Shown here piece after piece: positions 11,126 through 19,447 of a stretch of 64,000 bases of DNA. This stretch comes from Salinispora arenicola. GTDB taxonomy: Bacteria; Actinomycetota; Actinomycetes; Mycobacteriales; Micromonosporaceae. A model generated the notes under the pieces. That model made no database searches. It was not told the origin of the DNA and was given only the letters and a program-made list of their open reading frames with translations. The stretch is taken from contig NZ_VFOL01000001.1 in the NCBI RefSeq assembly GCF_006716065.1, forward strand, positions 620,001 to 684,000. The letters run 5' to 3'. The position numbers and the translations under genes are program-made. The stretch's first letter is position 1, and every line of letters begins with the position of its first letter.

Positions 11126-12808
11126 GTGACCCAGGCGTCAGCAGCGCACCCCGCCGACCAAGCCGGGCCCGAGCAGCCCGAGCCCGCGGACCGGGACTCG
11201 TCCCTCGGCAGGGGTGTCCCCGGCGTCGTCCGCCGCCGCCTGGCCGCCGTCGACAGTCGGTTCGACAGGTGGTCCTGGCTGGCCACCGGAGTGATCGTCG
11301 CGATCGCGGCGATCCTGCGTTTCGTCAACCTCGCCCACCCGGCTGGCAAGATCTTCGACGAGGTCTACTACGCCCGGGACGCCTGGGGGCTGGTTGACCG
11401 GGGTGTCGAGTGGAACTACGAGGATGGCGGCCCGTCGTACGTGGTCCACCCGCCGCTGGGCAAGTGGCTCATCGGGCTCGGTGAGTGGGCCTTCGGGTAC
11501 AGCGACACCGAACACGGCGTCTCGGCCGCCGGGCACCTGTTCACCACGAGCCCCGAGGTCGGCTGGCGATTCTCCGCGGCCCTCGTCGGCTCGCTGTCCG
11601 TGCTTCTCCTGGTCCGGATCGCGCGTCGACTGTTCCGCTCCACCGTGCTCGGCTGCGCCGCGGGCCTGCTGCTCGCCCTGGATGGCTTCCACCTGGTGCT
11701 GTCCCGTACCGCACTGCTCGACATCTTCCTGCTCTTCTTCGTGCTGGCTACGTTCGGCGCGCTGGTTCTGGACCGGGACGCCCGGCGGCGCCGCTGGGCG
11801 AGTGCCCTCGCGACCGGGCTGGATCCAGGCCGCCCCGGGCCCGCCGGCCGACCGGTCGGTGGGTGGCGGACCTGGCCGTGGTGGCGGCTGGCCGCCGGGG
11901 TCCTGTTCGGCTGCGCCTGCGCGGTCAAATGGAACGCGCTGTACTTCCTCCCGGCATTCGTGCTGCTGGTGGTGTTCTGGGAGGTCGGCGCCCGCCGCTC
12001 CGCCGGGGTACGCCGGCCGTGGCGACGCACCCTGCTCGACGAGGTGCCCTGGCTGGCGCTGGCCGGGGTGCTGGTGGTGGTCACCTACATCGCCGCCTGG
12101 TCCGGCTGGCTGCTGGGCGACGAAGGGTACTACCGGGTGGTCGACGAGCAGCGATGGCCGAGTGCCCCGTTGAGCGACACTCCCGTCATCGGGGCGCTAC
12201 AGAACCTCATCGAGTACCACCGAGCCGCCTACAACTTCCACGCGCAACTCGACGACCCCCACACATACCAATCCTGGCCCTGGCAGTGGCTGCTGCTGGG
12301 GAGACCGGTCGCCTTCCACTGGTCTGCTGAGGGCCCCTGCGGCGCGGTGAGCTGTGCCACCGAGGTGCTGCTGTTGGGCACACCGCTGCTCTGGTGGTCG
12401 TTCCTACCAGCCCTGGTCGCGCTCGCCTGGCTGGGCCTGGCGCGGCGGGACTGGCGAGCCGGGACGATCCTGCTCTGTGTGGCGGCCGGGCTGCTGCCCT
12501 GGTTCTGGTACGCGCTGGACAGCGGCCGAACCATGTTCTCCTTCTACACGGCCCCGTCACTGCCGTTCCTGGTGCTCGCCGTGACCTACGTGCTGGGTGT
12601 GATCATCGGGCCATCGCCGTCGACCGCGGCGGACACCGCGCCGGCGACCGGCGACCGGGATCGACGGCTCGTCGGAGCCGTCATCGCCGGAGCGTACGTC
12701 CTACTGGTGGCGTTCAACTTCGCCTACTTCTATCCGATCTTCGTCGGCGAGGCCATCCCGTACGACAGCTGGTCCAACCGCATGTGGCTGGACGGCCGCT
12801 GGATCTGA
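11126..12808 (+). CDS. Polyprenol-phosphate-mannose:protein mannosyltransferase (PMT, GT39)
   Basis: This 560-residue protein has about ten membrane helices and transfers mannose from polyprenyl-phosphate-mannose to exported proteins at the membrane. The first external loop carries the acidic catalytic motif (GKIFDEVYYARDAW near residue 75). DGFHLVLSRTALLDIFLL follows near residue 190. The C-terminus has PYDSWSNRMWLDGRWI, typical of actinobacterial Pmt. The GTG at 11126 gives VTQASAAHPADQ and a cytosolic N-terminus of about 50 residues. It is monocistronic: divergent from rsmI and followed by two hairpins. Acceptor proteins are unknown. Confidence 0.9.
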   Translation: MTQASAAHPADQAGPEQPEPADRDSSLGRGVPGVVRRRLAAVDSRFDRWSWLATGVIVAIAAILRFVNLAHPAGKIFDEVYYARDAWGLVDRGVEWNYEDGGPSYVVHPPLGKWLIGLGEWAFGYSDTEHGVSAAGHLFTTSPEVGWRFSAALVGSLSVLLLVRIARRLFRSTVLGCAAGLLLALDGFHLVLSRTALLDIFLLFFVLATFGALVLDRDARRRRWASALATGLDPGRPGPAGRPVGGWRTWPWWRLAAGVLFGCACAVKWNALYFLPAFVLLVVFWEVGARRSAGVRRPWRRTLLDEVPWLALAGVLVVVTYIAAWSGWLLGDEGYYRVVDEQRWPSAPLSDTPVIGALQNLIEYHRAAYNFHAQLDDPHTYQSWPWQWLLLGRPVAFHWSAEGPCGAVSCATEVLLLGTPLLWWSFLPALVALAWLGLARRDWRAGTILLCVAAGLLPWFWYALDSGRTMFSFYTAPSLPFLVLAVTYVLGVIIGPSPSTAADTAPATGDRDRRLVGAVIAGAYVLLVAFNFAYFYPIFVGEAIPYDSWSNRMWLDGRWI

Positions 12809-12844
12809 TCGGCTCCGCCCGGAGGCTGCCACCCGAGCTACGGG

Positions 12845-12877
12845 AAGGGCCCGCACGCAGCGCGCGTGCGGGCCCTT
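12845..12877 (+). terminator. Terminator hairpin after the mannosyltransferase
   Basis: A perfect 14-bp inverted repeat AAGGGCCCGCACGC / GCGTGCGGGCCCTT has a 5-nt loop and is followed by T. It begins 36 bp after the stop codon. The AA/TT ends make it look rho-independent in both directions. Confidence 0.85.
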
Positions 12878-12888
12878 TACACGTAGAA

Positions 12889-12936
12889 GCGCGCCCCGAT
12901 CGCCTGCCACGGGGGAAGCGGGCGATTGGGGCGCGC
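12889..12936. terminator. Second hairpin directly after the first
   Basis: A 16-bp stem has arms at 12889-12904 and 12921-12936, with one mismatch that would be a G-U pair in RNA on one strand. A 16-nt loop separates them. The hairpin insulates the NRPS-like locus downstream from the upstream transcript. Confidence 0.6.
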
Positions 12937-13166
12937 AGCCAAAGCTTAACCAGGTTATAGCGACGGCACAACTGGCCAGGGTGGGTCAGATTCACGACGG
13001 TCGCCACGCCGGAAGGTCGTTGCGGTCGAGGGTGGTGTCCTTCCACCTGACACGCTCGATCACGGTGCCACACCGCCACCACCACCGACGCCAGCTTGAC
13101 CCGGACCGCCGGGCTGTAGGCGGGATCTCGCGGCGAAGTGGACCTGCCACCGTCACCCGGTTGCGG

Positions 13167-13172
13167 TACGTT
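13167..13172 (+). promoter_or_regulatory. Candidate -10 for the 26-codon ORF and PPTase
   Basis: TACGTT ends eight bases before the ATG at 13181. No Shine-Dalgarno is visible before that ATG, which suits a leaderless start. No convincing -35 is present. Confidence 0.35.
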
Positions 13173-13180
13173 GGGCAGCC

Positions 13181-13261
13181 ATGGCCGTCACCGAGCAGAC
13201 TGTGGACCACACCGCGCGGACGTACCGCCGGTGGAACCTCGCCGGGGTGTTCGATGCGTGA
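13181..13261 (+). CDS. 26-residue ORF overlapping the PPTase start
   Basis: The ORF runs from ATG 13181 to TGA 13261 and encodes a peptide that starts MAVTEQTVDHTARTYRRWN and ends in LAGVFDA. Its stop overlaps the PPTase start (ATGCGTGA), so ribosomes finishing this ORF would be placed on the PPTase start. A candidate leaderless -10 lies just upstream. I do not recognise the peptide. It may be a real microprotein or simply a translational-coupling leader. No signal peptide, Cys residues or RiPP-type core is evident. Confidence 0.45.
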   Translation: MAVTEQTVDHTARTYRRWNLAGVFDA

Positions 13262-13910
13262 TCTGCTGCCTCCCTCCGTCGCGGTCGCGGTCGCGGAACT
13301 TCCCGACTGGGAGGGCGCCCTGCTGCCGGAGGAGCAGGCGGGTCTCAGCGATCAGGCCGTGGCCAGCCGGCGCCGGGACTTCACCGCTGGTCGCGTCTGC
13401 GCACGCCGCGCCATCTCCGCGCTCGGCCGACCGCCAGTCGCCGTCCCCACCGCCGCCAACCGCGCGCCGATCTGGCCGACCGGAGTGGTCGGGGCGATCA
13501 CCCACACCCACGGCTACTGCGCCGCCGCGGCGGCCAACGCCGACGAGGTTCGGTCGGTCGGCCTCGACGCCGAGCAGCACAAGCAGTTGAGCCCGGGGGT
13601 ACTCCGGATGATCTGCCTGCCCGAGGAGGAGGCGCTGCTGCGGCGACTGCCCGCCGGCACCTTCTGGCCGACCGTGGTGTTCAGCGCGAAGGAGACGATC
13701 TACAAGGTCTGGCATCCGATCGTCGGTACCTGGTTGGACTTCCACGACGCGGTCGTGACGCTCGACCCGCAGGCCGGTCGTTTCACCGCACGGATCGCCC
13801 CCGCCCGGGTCGACGCCGCTCCGGTTGACGACCCACCGGCAGTGGTGTCTGGCTGGTTCTCCGTTGACGGCGGCCTTGTGCGCACCGCGGCGGTGCTGCT
13901 TCCGGCATGA
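13254..13910 (+). CDS. 4'-phosphopantetheinyl transferase (Sfp/EntD type)
   Basis: The enzyme moves phosphopantetheine from CoA to the Ser of carrier proteins, activating PKS, NRPS or similar systems. The 218-residue protein shows SVGLDAEQHKQL (Mg-binding Asp and Glu) near residue 102 and FSAKETIYKVWHP (catalytic FSAKE...K) near residue 143, plus GRVCARRAI upstream. The ATG at 13254 overlaps the preceding 26-codon ORF by 8 nt. Longer in-frame starts reach back into non-conserved sequence. The neighbouring adenylation enzyme has no carrier domain, so its target is elsewhere or not yet seen. It could be the organism's general secondary-metabolism PPTase. Confidence 0.9.
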   Translation: MRDLLPPSVAVAVAELPDWEGALLPEEQAGLSDQAVASRRRDFTAGRVCARRAISALGRPPVAVPTAANRAPIWPTGVVGAITHTHGYCAAAAANADEVRSVGLDAEQHKQLSPGVLRMICLPEEEALLRRLPAGTFWPTVVFSAKETIYKVWHPIVGTWLDFHDAVVTLDPQAGRFTARIAPARVDAAPVDDPPAVVSGWFSVDGGLVRTAAVLLPA

Positions 13911-14169
13911 CGGTCACGCCCACCCTGAGGCGTGACGTCGACACCCTGCACACTCGCCGCGCACCCTGCGCTGAGCGGCTGCTGCCGCTCCCGGGTGTCT
14001 CACCAGCATGCGCGACCACAGACCACAGACCACGAAACATATAAATATTACCATTCACTTACACAAATGCTGAAAAGGCTGATCCTTCCGGTTCGGTCCG
14101 CTTCTCTGGACGTGGCGACCTTGCGCTGTCGCCGTCGGTCTGGCACCCCACACCAGGAAGTAGGACCCC
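13911..14169. other. AT-rich intergenic leader before the adenylation gene
   Basis: Bases 14030-14080 drop sharply in GC (AACATATAAATATTACC) inside otherwise GC-rich DNA. This suggests a promoter or protein-binding region. No clear -10/-35 pair with good spacing can be chosen, and no ORF is supported here. Confidence 0.4.
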
Positions 14170-15840
14170 ATGCAGCGCACCTCGACCACCACGACGGCAG
14201 AGACCACCACGTCGACGCGAGCCACCGGCCGTACGAACCTGCCCGCTTCGCCTTACCCCATCCACCCGCCGGAGCCACTGGCAACATTGTCGCCCCGTGA
14301 CCGCGCGTTGTTCGTACGCTTCGGTTACGGGCCCACCGAATCCGTCGCCCACACTCACATCCACCACGCCTTCGAGTACTGGGCTACCGTCACTCCGGAG
14401 GCCGTGGCCGTCGAGGACGGCGACGAGACCATCACCTATCGTGAGCTCGACCAGCGAGCCGATCAGTTGGCGGCCCGGCTCGCCGCATCGGGTGTCCGTC
14501 CCGGCGACCGGGTCGCGTTGTTCGTCCGACGGTCCATCCCGATGGTGGTCGGCCTGCTCGCGGCCCTGAAGGCCGGTGCGGCCTACGTTCCGCAACACGT
14601 CGACACGGTGCCCCCGGCCCAGCTGCAGCACGTCATACACACCGCCGACACCCGTGTGATCATGACGCTCGCCGCCACGGCGGACCGCATCCCGGTGCCG
14701 GACGGCCACGTCGTGATCACGCTTGACGACCTGGGAAAGACGGAGCCAACCGATCTCATCGCCGGCCGTTTCACCCCGGCGACGCCGCTCCCGCCCGACA
14801 GCCCCTGCTACGTGCTGTTCACATCCGGCAGCACCGGCCGACCCAACGGGGTCGTCGTGACACACCGCAACATCTGCAACATCCTGCTGACCTCGCCGGG
14901 CAACCTCGGCATCCAGCCGGGCTGGAAGGTCGGCCAGATTCTCAACATCGCCTTCGACATGGCCAGCTGGGAGATCCTGGGTGCTCTCAGCCACGGCGCC
15001 ACGCTGGTCATCCGTGGCTCGGACATCGTCGAGACGATGTCCCGCGTCGACGTCATCATCGCGACCCCCACCGTATTGAGCCGCACTGACCCAGACCGGT
15101 GTCAGCGAGTCAAGGTCGTGGCGGTCGCCGGCGAACCCTGCCCCCGGGCCCTCGCGGACGCCTGGTCCGCGGTCTGCGCCTTCTACAACGCCTGCGGTCC
15201 GACCGAAACCACGATCGTCAACACGATGAGTCGGCACCGCCCGACCGCGGAGCGACTCACCATCGGCCGACCGACACCCAACAACACCGTGTATGTGCTC
15301 GACGCTGACCTTCGCCCGTGCCCAATCGGCACCGTCGGTGAGATGTGGGCCGGCGGTGACTGCGTCTCGGCGGGCTACCTCAGCAATGCCCGGCTCACCG
15401 CCGAGCGGTACGCCCTCGACCCGTTCCTGGGGCACGGTCGCCTCATGTTCCGCACCCGTGACCTGGGGCGTTGGACTCCCGACGGCGAGTTGGAACACTT
15501 CGGACGGACCGACGACCAGGTCAAGGTCCGTGGTTTCCGGGTGGAGCTGGACTCGGTGTCCGCGATCCTGGAGGCCGTACCGGGCTGCACCCGGGCGGCG
15601 ACCATCAAGCTCGACGACCGCAGCCTCGTCTCGTTCGTGGCCCCCGCGGAGGTGGACCCGGACCTCGCCCGGATGGCCGTGTCCGAGGCGCTGCCGTACT
15701 ACTGCGTCCCCGAGACCGTGCACACCCTGCCGGAGCTTCCCACGACCAGCCGAGGAAAGATCGACAAGCTGGCACTCCGCCGCCTCGTCACCCGCCAGGA
15801 CCAGCTCGTCACCAGCCAGGAGCAGGGGGCGACGCGATGA
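14170..15840 (+). CDS. Stand-alone NRPS-like adenylation enzyme
   Basis: This 556-residue AMP-forming enzyme is of the amino-acid-adenylation type. Core motifs are A3 LFTSGSTGRPNGVVVTH (Asn where Lys is usual), A4 FDMASWE with the Asp that often binds an alpha-amino group, A5 NACGPTETT, A7/A8 RTRDLGRW and GRTDDQVKVRGFRVEL, and A10 Lys in SRGKIDK. There is no condensation, thiolation or thioesterase domain: the protein ends about 20 residues after A10. The N-terminal 25 residues are Thr-rich. Its stop overlaps the ATG of the next gene (ATGA), so the two products are probably made in equal amounts and may act as a complex. The substrate cannot be named from sequence alone. Confidence 0.87.
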   Translation: MQRTSTTTTAETTTSTRATGRTNLPASPYPIHPPEPLATLSPRDRALFVRFGYGPTESVAHTHIHHAFEYWATVTPEAVAVEDGDETITYRELDQRADQLAARLAASGVRPGDRVALFVRRSIPMVVGLLAALKAGAAYVPQHVDTVPPAQLQHVIHTADTRVIMTLAATADRIPVPDGHVVITLDDLGKTEPTDLIAGRFTPATPLPPDSPCYVLFTSGSTGRPNGVVVTHRNICNILLTSPGNLGIQPGWKVGQILNIAFDMASWEILGALSHGATLVIRGSDIVETMSRVDVIIATPTVLSRTDPDRCQRVKVVAVAGEPCPRALADAWSAVCAFYNACGPTETTIVNTMSRHRPTAERLTIGRPTPNNTVYVLDADLRPCPIGTVGEMWAGGDCVSAGYLSNARLTAERYALDPFLGHGRLMFRTRDLGRWTPDGELEHFGRTDDQVKVRGFRVELDSVSAILEAVPGCTRAATIKLDDRSLVSFVAPAEVDPDLARMAVSEALPYYCVPETVHTLPELPTTSRGKIDKLALRRLVTRQDQLVTSQEQGATR

Positions 15841-17219
15841 CCACGGCACCGCTGATCGCTGCACCGCCGGCACCTGGCGGTCCTGAATCGTCACGGTCCG
15901 GCCGGAGCGACGAACTGCCGCCGCGACTTCCGCTGCCTCGGCGGATCTTCACACACCCGGCACTGATGCACCACCACCGGCTGGCCGCGGTGGTGCTGGT
16001 CGCGAACCTCGGCATCGGCTGGTACGGGCTCGGCGCCGCCGGGTGGTCAACCGCCGACCTGCCGACCTCCCAGCTCGCCGGCCTGACCCTGGCCAACTTC
16101 ACCCTCGCCGTCGTCGTTCGGCAGCAGTACGTCATCAACCTGTTCTTCTGGCTGGCCACCCGGGCCCCAACGAGTTGGCCCCTACGCATCAGGCGGACGC
16201 TCGGAAAGGTCTACCACTTCGGTGGCCTGCACGTCGGGGGCACGATCGCCGGGACCCTGTGGTTCCTCGCCTTCACCGCGACCGCCACCGTCGAGTCGGT
16301 CCGATCCGACTCGGGCACGCCCGCGACTCTGGTGGTGGCCTACCTGTTGGTCGCTCTGCTGCTCACCGTGTGCGGCACCGCCCTGCCACCGGTACGCGCC
16401 CGACACCACGACCTGTTCGAGCGGGTCCACCGCTTCGGCGGGTGGCTGGCCCTGGCGTTGTTCTGGACGCTGACGATCCTGATGATCACCGCCGAGCCGG
16501 GTTCCCGACCACTCGGCACCGCGCTACTGACCGAGGTCAGCATCTGGGCGCTCACCCTGATGACGCTCAGCGTCGCCCTGCCGTGGCTACGGCTCAGGAA
16601 GGTACCCGTGGCCATCGCACGGCCGTCCACGCACGTCGCGCTGGTCCAGCTCCACCGACGCAGAGTTCCCTTTCCCGGGTCGTCCACCGCGGTCAGTCGT
16701 CGCCCGCTGCTGGAGTGGCACTCGTTCGCCAACGTTCCCGCACCGGGGCAACGATGCTTCCGCATCACCATCTCCCGCGCGGGCGACTGGACCGGCGCCG
16801 TCATCGACGACCCCCCGTCCCAGCTGTGGGTCAAGGGCATCACCACCGCCGGGGTGGCCAACATCGAAACCCTCTTCACCAAGGTGGTGTACGTCGCCAC
16901 CGGCAGCGGGATCGGGCCGGTGCTGCCCCACCTGCTGGCTGACGACGTCCCCTCCCATCTGGTCTGGGCGGTCCGCAGCCCCCGAACAACCTACGGCGAC
17001 GGGTTGATCGACGAGATCCTCACCGCCCGCCCGAGCGCCACGATCTGGGACACCGCCACCGACGGCAAGCCCGACATGGTGGCCCTGGCGTACCGCGCCT
17101 ACCGCGAACACGGCGCCGAGGCCGTCATCTGCATCTCCAACAAGAAGCTGACCTGGCAGGTCGTCCACGGGCTGGAGCAGCGAGGCATCCCCGCCTACGG
17201 CGCCATCTGGGACTCCTGA
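15837..17219 (+). CDS. Ferric-reductase-like membrane flavoprotein
   Basis: This 460-residue protein has about six membrane helices in residues 40-255, then a soluble ferredoxin-reductase-like part. Helical segments carry paired His motifs, [11 protein letters not shown] and [11 protein letters not shown], suited to b-haem ligation. The NAD(P)-binding motif [17 protein letters not shown] lies near residue 345. WHSF near residue 285 sits where the RxYS flavin motif is expected. The end, [16 protein letters not shown], looks conserved rather than random. From memory, some fungal NRPS-like proteins fuse an adenylation domain to a similar membrane reductase; here the two are separate, overlapping genes. 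Electron acceptor and product are unknown. Confidence 0.75.
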   Translation: MTTAPLIAAPPAPGGPESSRSGRSDELPPRLPLPRRIFTHPALMHHHRLAAVVLVANLGIGWYGLGAAGWSTADLPTSQLAGLTLANFTLAVVVRQQYVINLFFWLATRAPTSWPLRIRRTLGKVYHFGGLHVGGTIAGTLWFLAFTATATVESVRSDSGTPATLVVAYLLVALLLTVCGTALPPVRARHHDLFERVHRFGGWLALALFWTLTILMITAEPGSRPLGTALLTEVSIWALTLMTLSVALPWLRLRKVPVAIARPSTHVALVQLHRRRVPFPGSSTAVSRRPLLEWHSFANVPAPGQRCFRITISRAGDWTGAVIDDPPSQLWVKGITTAGVANIETLFTKVVYVATGSGIGPVLPHLLADDVPSHLVWAVRSPRTTYGDGLIDEILTARPSATIWDTATDGKPDMVALAYRAYREHGAEAVICISNKKLTWQVVHGLEQRGIPAYGAIWDS

Positions 17220-17236
17220 CCGACAGGGAGAACACC

Positions 17237-18001
17237 GTGAATCTCATCGTGGAGCGGACCGACCGCGTCCTGACCGTACGACTGAACCGGCCCGCCGCCC
17301 GCAACGCCCTCAACACCGAACTGATGACCGACCTGCTGGCCACGCTGCAACCCCTGGACAACGACCCGGGCATCGGATGCTTCGTCATCACCGGCACCGA
17401 CCAGTACTTCGCGGCGGGTGCCGACATCCGGGAGATGGCGGCGAAGTCGGCCGCGGACGTGGTGGCCGAGGACTTCTTCGCCGGCTGGGAGGCGTTCACC
17501 GCACTACGTACGCCCACTGTCGCGGCCGTCGCCGGCTACGCTCTCGGCGGCGGCTGTGAACTGGCCATGATGTGCGACATCATCGTTGCCGCCGACACAG
17601 CTCACTTCGGGCAGCCGGAGATCACGCTCGGCGTGATTCCCGGCATTGGTGGCACGCAACGGCTGACCCGACTCGTGGGCAAGGCCAAGGCCATGGACCT
17701 GATCCTGACCGGTCGGCTGATGGACGCCGAGGAGGCCGAACGCAGCGGCTTGGTCTCCCGGGTCGTCCCGGCTGACCGGCTGATGGCGGAGGCGTGGGCC
17801 GTGGCCCGGACGGTGGCCGGGTATGGCAGGGCGGCCACCAGGGCCGCCTGCGAGGCGATCGACCGAGCTTTGGAGACCAGCCTGCGCGAGGGTGTCCTCT
17901 TCGAGCGGCGCAGCTTCCAGTCCTTGTTCGCCACCGCCGACCAGCAGGAGGGAATGCGGGCCTTCCTCGACAGACGCGCGCCACGGTTCACCGGTCGGTA
18001 G
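17237..18001 (+). CDS. Enoyl-CoA hydratase/isomerase (crotonase family)
   Basis: This 254-residue crotonase-fold protein has an oxyanion hole FAAGADI near residue 57 and [11 protein letters not shown] near residue 103. The first catalytic Glu is in [16 protein letters not shown]. At the second catalytic position the residue is Asp ([12 protein letters not shown]), a substitution common in bacterial members. The GTG at 17237 is preceded by AGGGAGAA. It follows the reductase gene by 17 bp on the same strand and ends the three-gene unit, converging on nuoN. It could be a general beta-oxidation enzyme, but the tight spacing suggests a role in the same pathway. Confidence 0.88.
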   Translation: MNLIVERTDRVLTVRLNRPAARNALNTELMTDLLATLQPLDNDPGIGCFVITGTDQYFAAGADIREMAAKSAADVVAEDFFAGWEAFTALRTPTVAAVAGYALGGGCELAMMCDIIVAADTAHFGQPEITLGVIPGIGGTQRLTRLVGKAKAMDLILTGRLMDAEEAERSGLVSRVVPADRLMAEAWAVARTVAGYGRAATRAACEAIDRALETSLREGVLFERRSFQSLFATADQQEGMRAFLDRRAPRFTGR

Positions 18002-18042
18002 AGCCCGACCCGCTGGCCCCGGTGGCCTGGCACTCCGGCCCG

Positions 18043-19443
18043 CTACCCGCCGGCGGTACGCCACACCAGACCGGCGGCGACACCAACGACGAGGCTGAGT
18101 GAGGCCGACCCGACGGCCACCGTCACACTCCATCGCCCTGGGCGGTCGGGCGGGGCGACCGCCCAGGGCTGATAGAGAGGAACCAGCCACCGCAGGTAGT
18201 AGAAGAGGCTGAGGACGGAGTTGGCGAACACGACGGCCGCCAGCCAGGCGAATCCGCCGTCCCAGGCGGCGCTCGCGGTGGTGAATTTCCCGACGAAAAC
18301 CGCCGTAGGAGGGGTACCGACCAGACCGAGCAGCGCCACGACCAGGGCGGCGGACAGCCACGGCGAGGTCGCCGCGACCCCGCGCCAGGACGTGAGTTCG
18401 CGGTGCCGCGGCAGTGCGGCGGTTACCGCGAACGCGGCGACGTTGGTGACCGTGTAACCGGCGAGGTAGACCAGCAGCGACGGCTGGGCGAGGTCGCTAC
18501 GTCCGGTGGCCACGATGGGTACCAGCAGGTAGCCGACCTGGCTGACCGTCGACCAGCCCAGGAGCCGCCGCACGTCGGTCTGCCAGTACGCGGCGAGATT
18601 ACCCAGCAGCATGGACGCCACGGCCAGGGCGGCCACCACGGCCGGCCATTCCGACCCTTCGGGCAGGACACCCGCCAGCCGGTGGACCGCGATCAACGCA
18701 CCGATCTTGGGTACGGTGGTGAGGAAGGTCGCCGCCGTGACCATGGAGCCCTGTGCCGCGTCGGGAATCCAGAAGTGGGCGGGCACTCCCCCGGCTTTGA
18801 ACATGAGACCACCGATGACTGCGACGGCAGCGGCGGTGACCACGGCCCGCGGCGCGTCAGGCAGTCGAGCGGCGAGTTCGGTGTAGGTCGTGGTGCCGGT
18901 GACCCCGGACAGCAGCGTGACACCGAGCAGGAGCAGGATTCCGAACAGGGCACCGAGGAGATAGGTCTTCAGCATCGCCTCGGTGGCACTGCCGGTACCC
19001 ACCAGTCCGATGAGCGCATACAGGGGAATGCTGGCCAGCAGGAAGCCGACTACCAGCGCGAGCAGGTCGGTGGCGCCGGCGAGCAGCACCGCCCCGGCGG
19101 TGGCGAACAGCAGCAGTGCGTAGGCGTCGCTCTCCCGGGCGGCTCCGGCGATCTCCTCACCGGCGAGGGCGAGGACGAGGAGGCTGCCGACGGCGGCGAG
19201 GATCCGGGCGACACCGGTGGCGGTGTCGACCGCATAGGAGTCATCGAAGGCGGTGTTGGCGGGATAGGACATCGCGATCGCGGCGGCAATGATCACCGCG
19301 AGGCAGACGGCGGCGGCGACGACGCGCAGGATCCACTGTCGGTGGCGGGGGGTGAACGACCCGCCGACCAGGACGACGAGTGCACCGCCGGCGAAAAGCA
19401 TCTCCGGTAGCAGCAGGTGCGCCCGCATCATCTCCGACGCCAC
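18043..19443 (-). CDS. nuoN: Complex-I-like membrane subunit N
   Basis: This 466-residue antiporter-like subunit has about 14 helices. Hallmarks include FKAGGVPAHFWIPDAAQGS (broken-helix Lys region) and TDVRRLLGWSTVSQVGYLL. It is the last gene of an eight-gene operon without NADH-binding or iron-sulfur subunits. The start is either GTG 19443, four bases after the nuoM stop, or one of two adjacent ATGs at 19428-19431. The longer one is given. In complex I this subunit is one of three proton-translocating modules. Confidence 0.88.
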   Translation of the reverse strand: MASEMMRAHLLLPEMLFAGGALVVLVGGSFTPRHRQWILRVVAAAVCLAVIIAAAIAMSYPANTAFDDSYAVDTATGVARILAAVGSLLVLALAGEEIAGAARESDAYALLLFATAGAVLLAGATDLLALVVGFLLASIPLYALIGLVGTGSATEAMLKTYLLGALFGILLLLGVTLLSGVTGTTTYTELAARLPDAPRAVVTAAAVAVIGGLMFKAGGVPAHFWIPDAAQGSMVTAATFLTTVPKIGALIAVHRLAGVLPEGSEWPAVVAALAVASMLLGNLAAYWQTDVRRLLGWSTVSQVGYLLVPIVATGRSDLAQPSLLVYLAGYTVTNVAAFAVTAALPRHRELTSWRGVAATSPWLSAALVVALLGLVGTPPTAVFVGKFTTASAAWDGGFAWLAAVVFANSVLSLFYYLRWLVPLYQPWAVAPPDRPGRWSVTVAVGSASLSLVVGVAAGLVWRTAGG

Positions 19444-19447
19444 CGGG

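Noticed and set aside
14170..15840. Complete NRPS module
   Set aside because: Only adenylation motifs are present; the protein ends just after A10 and no carrier or condensation domain is found nearby.
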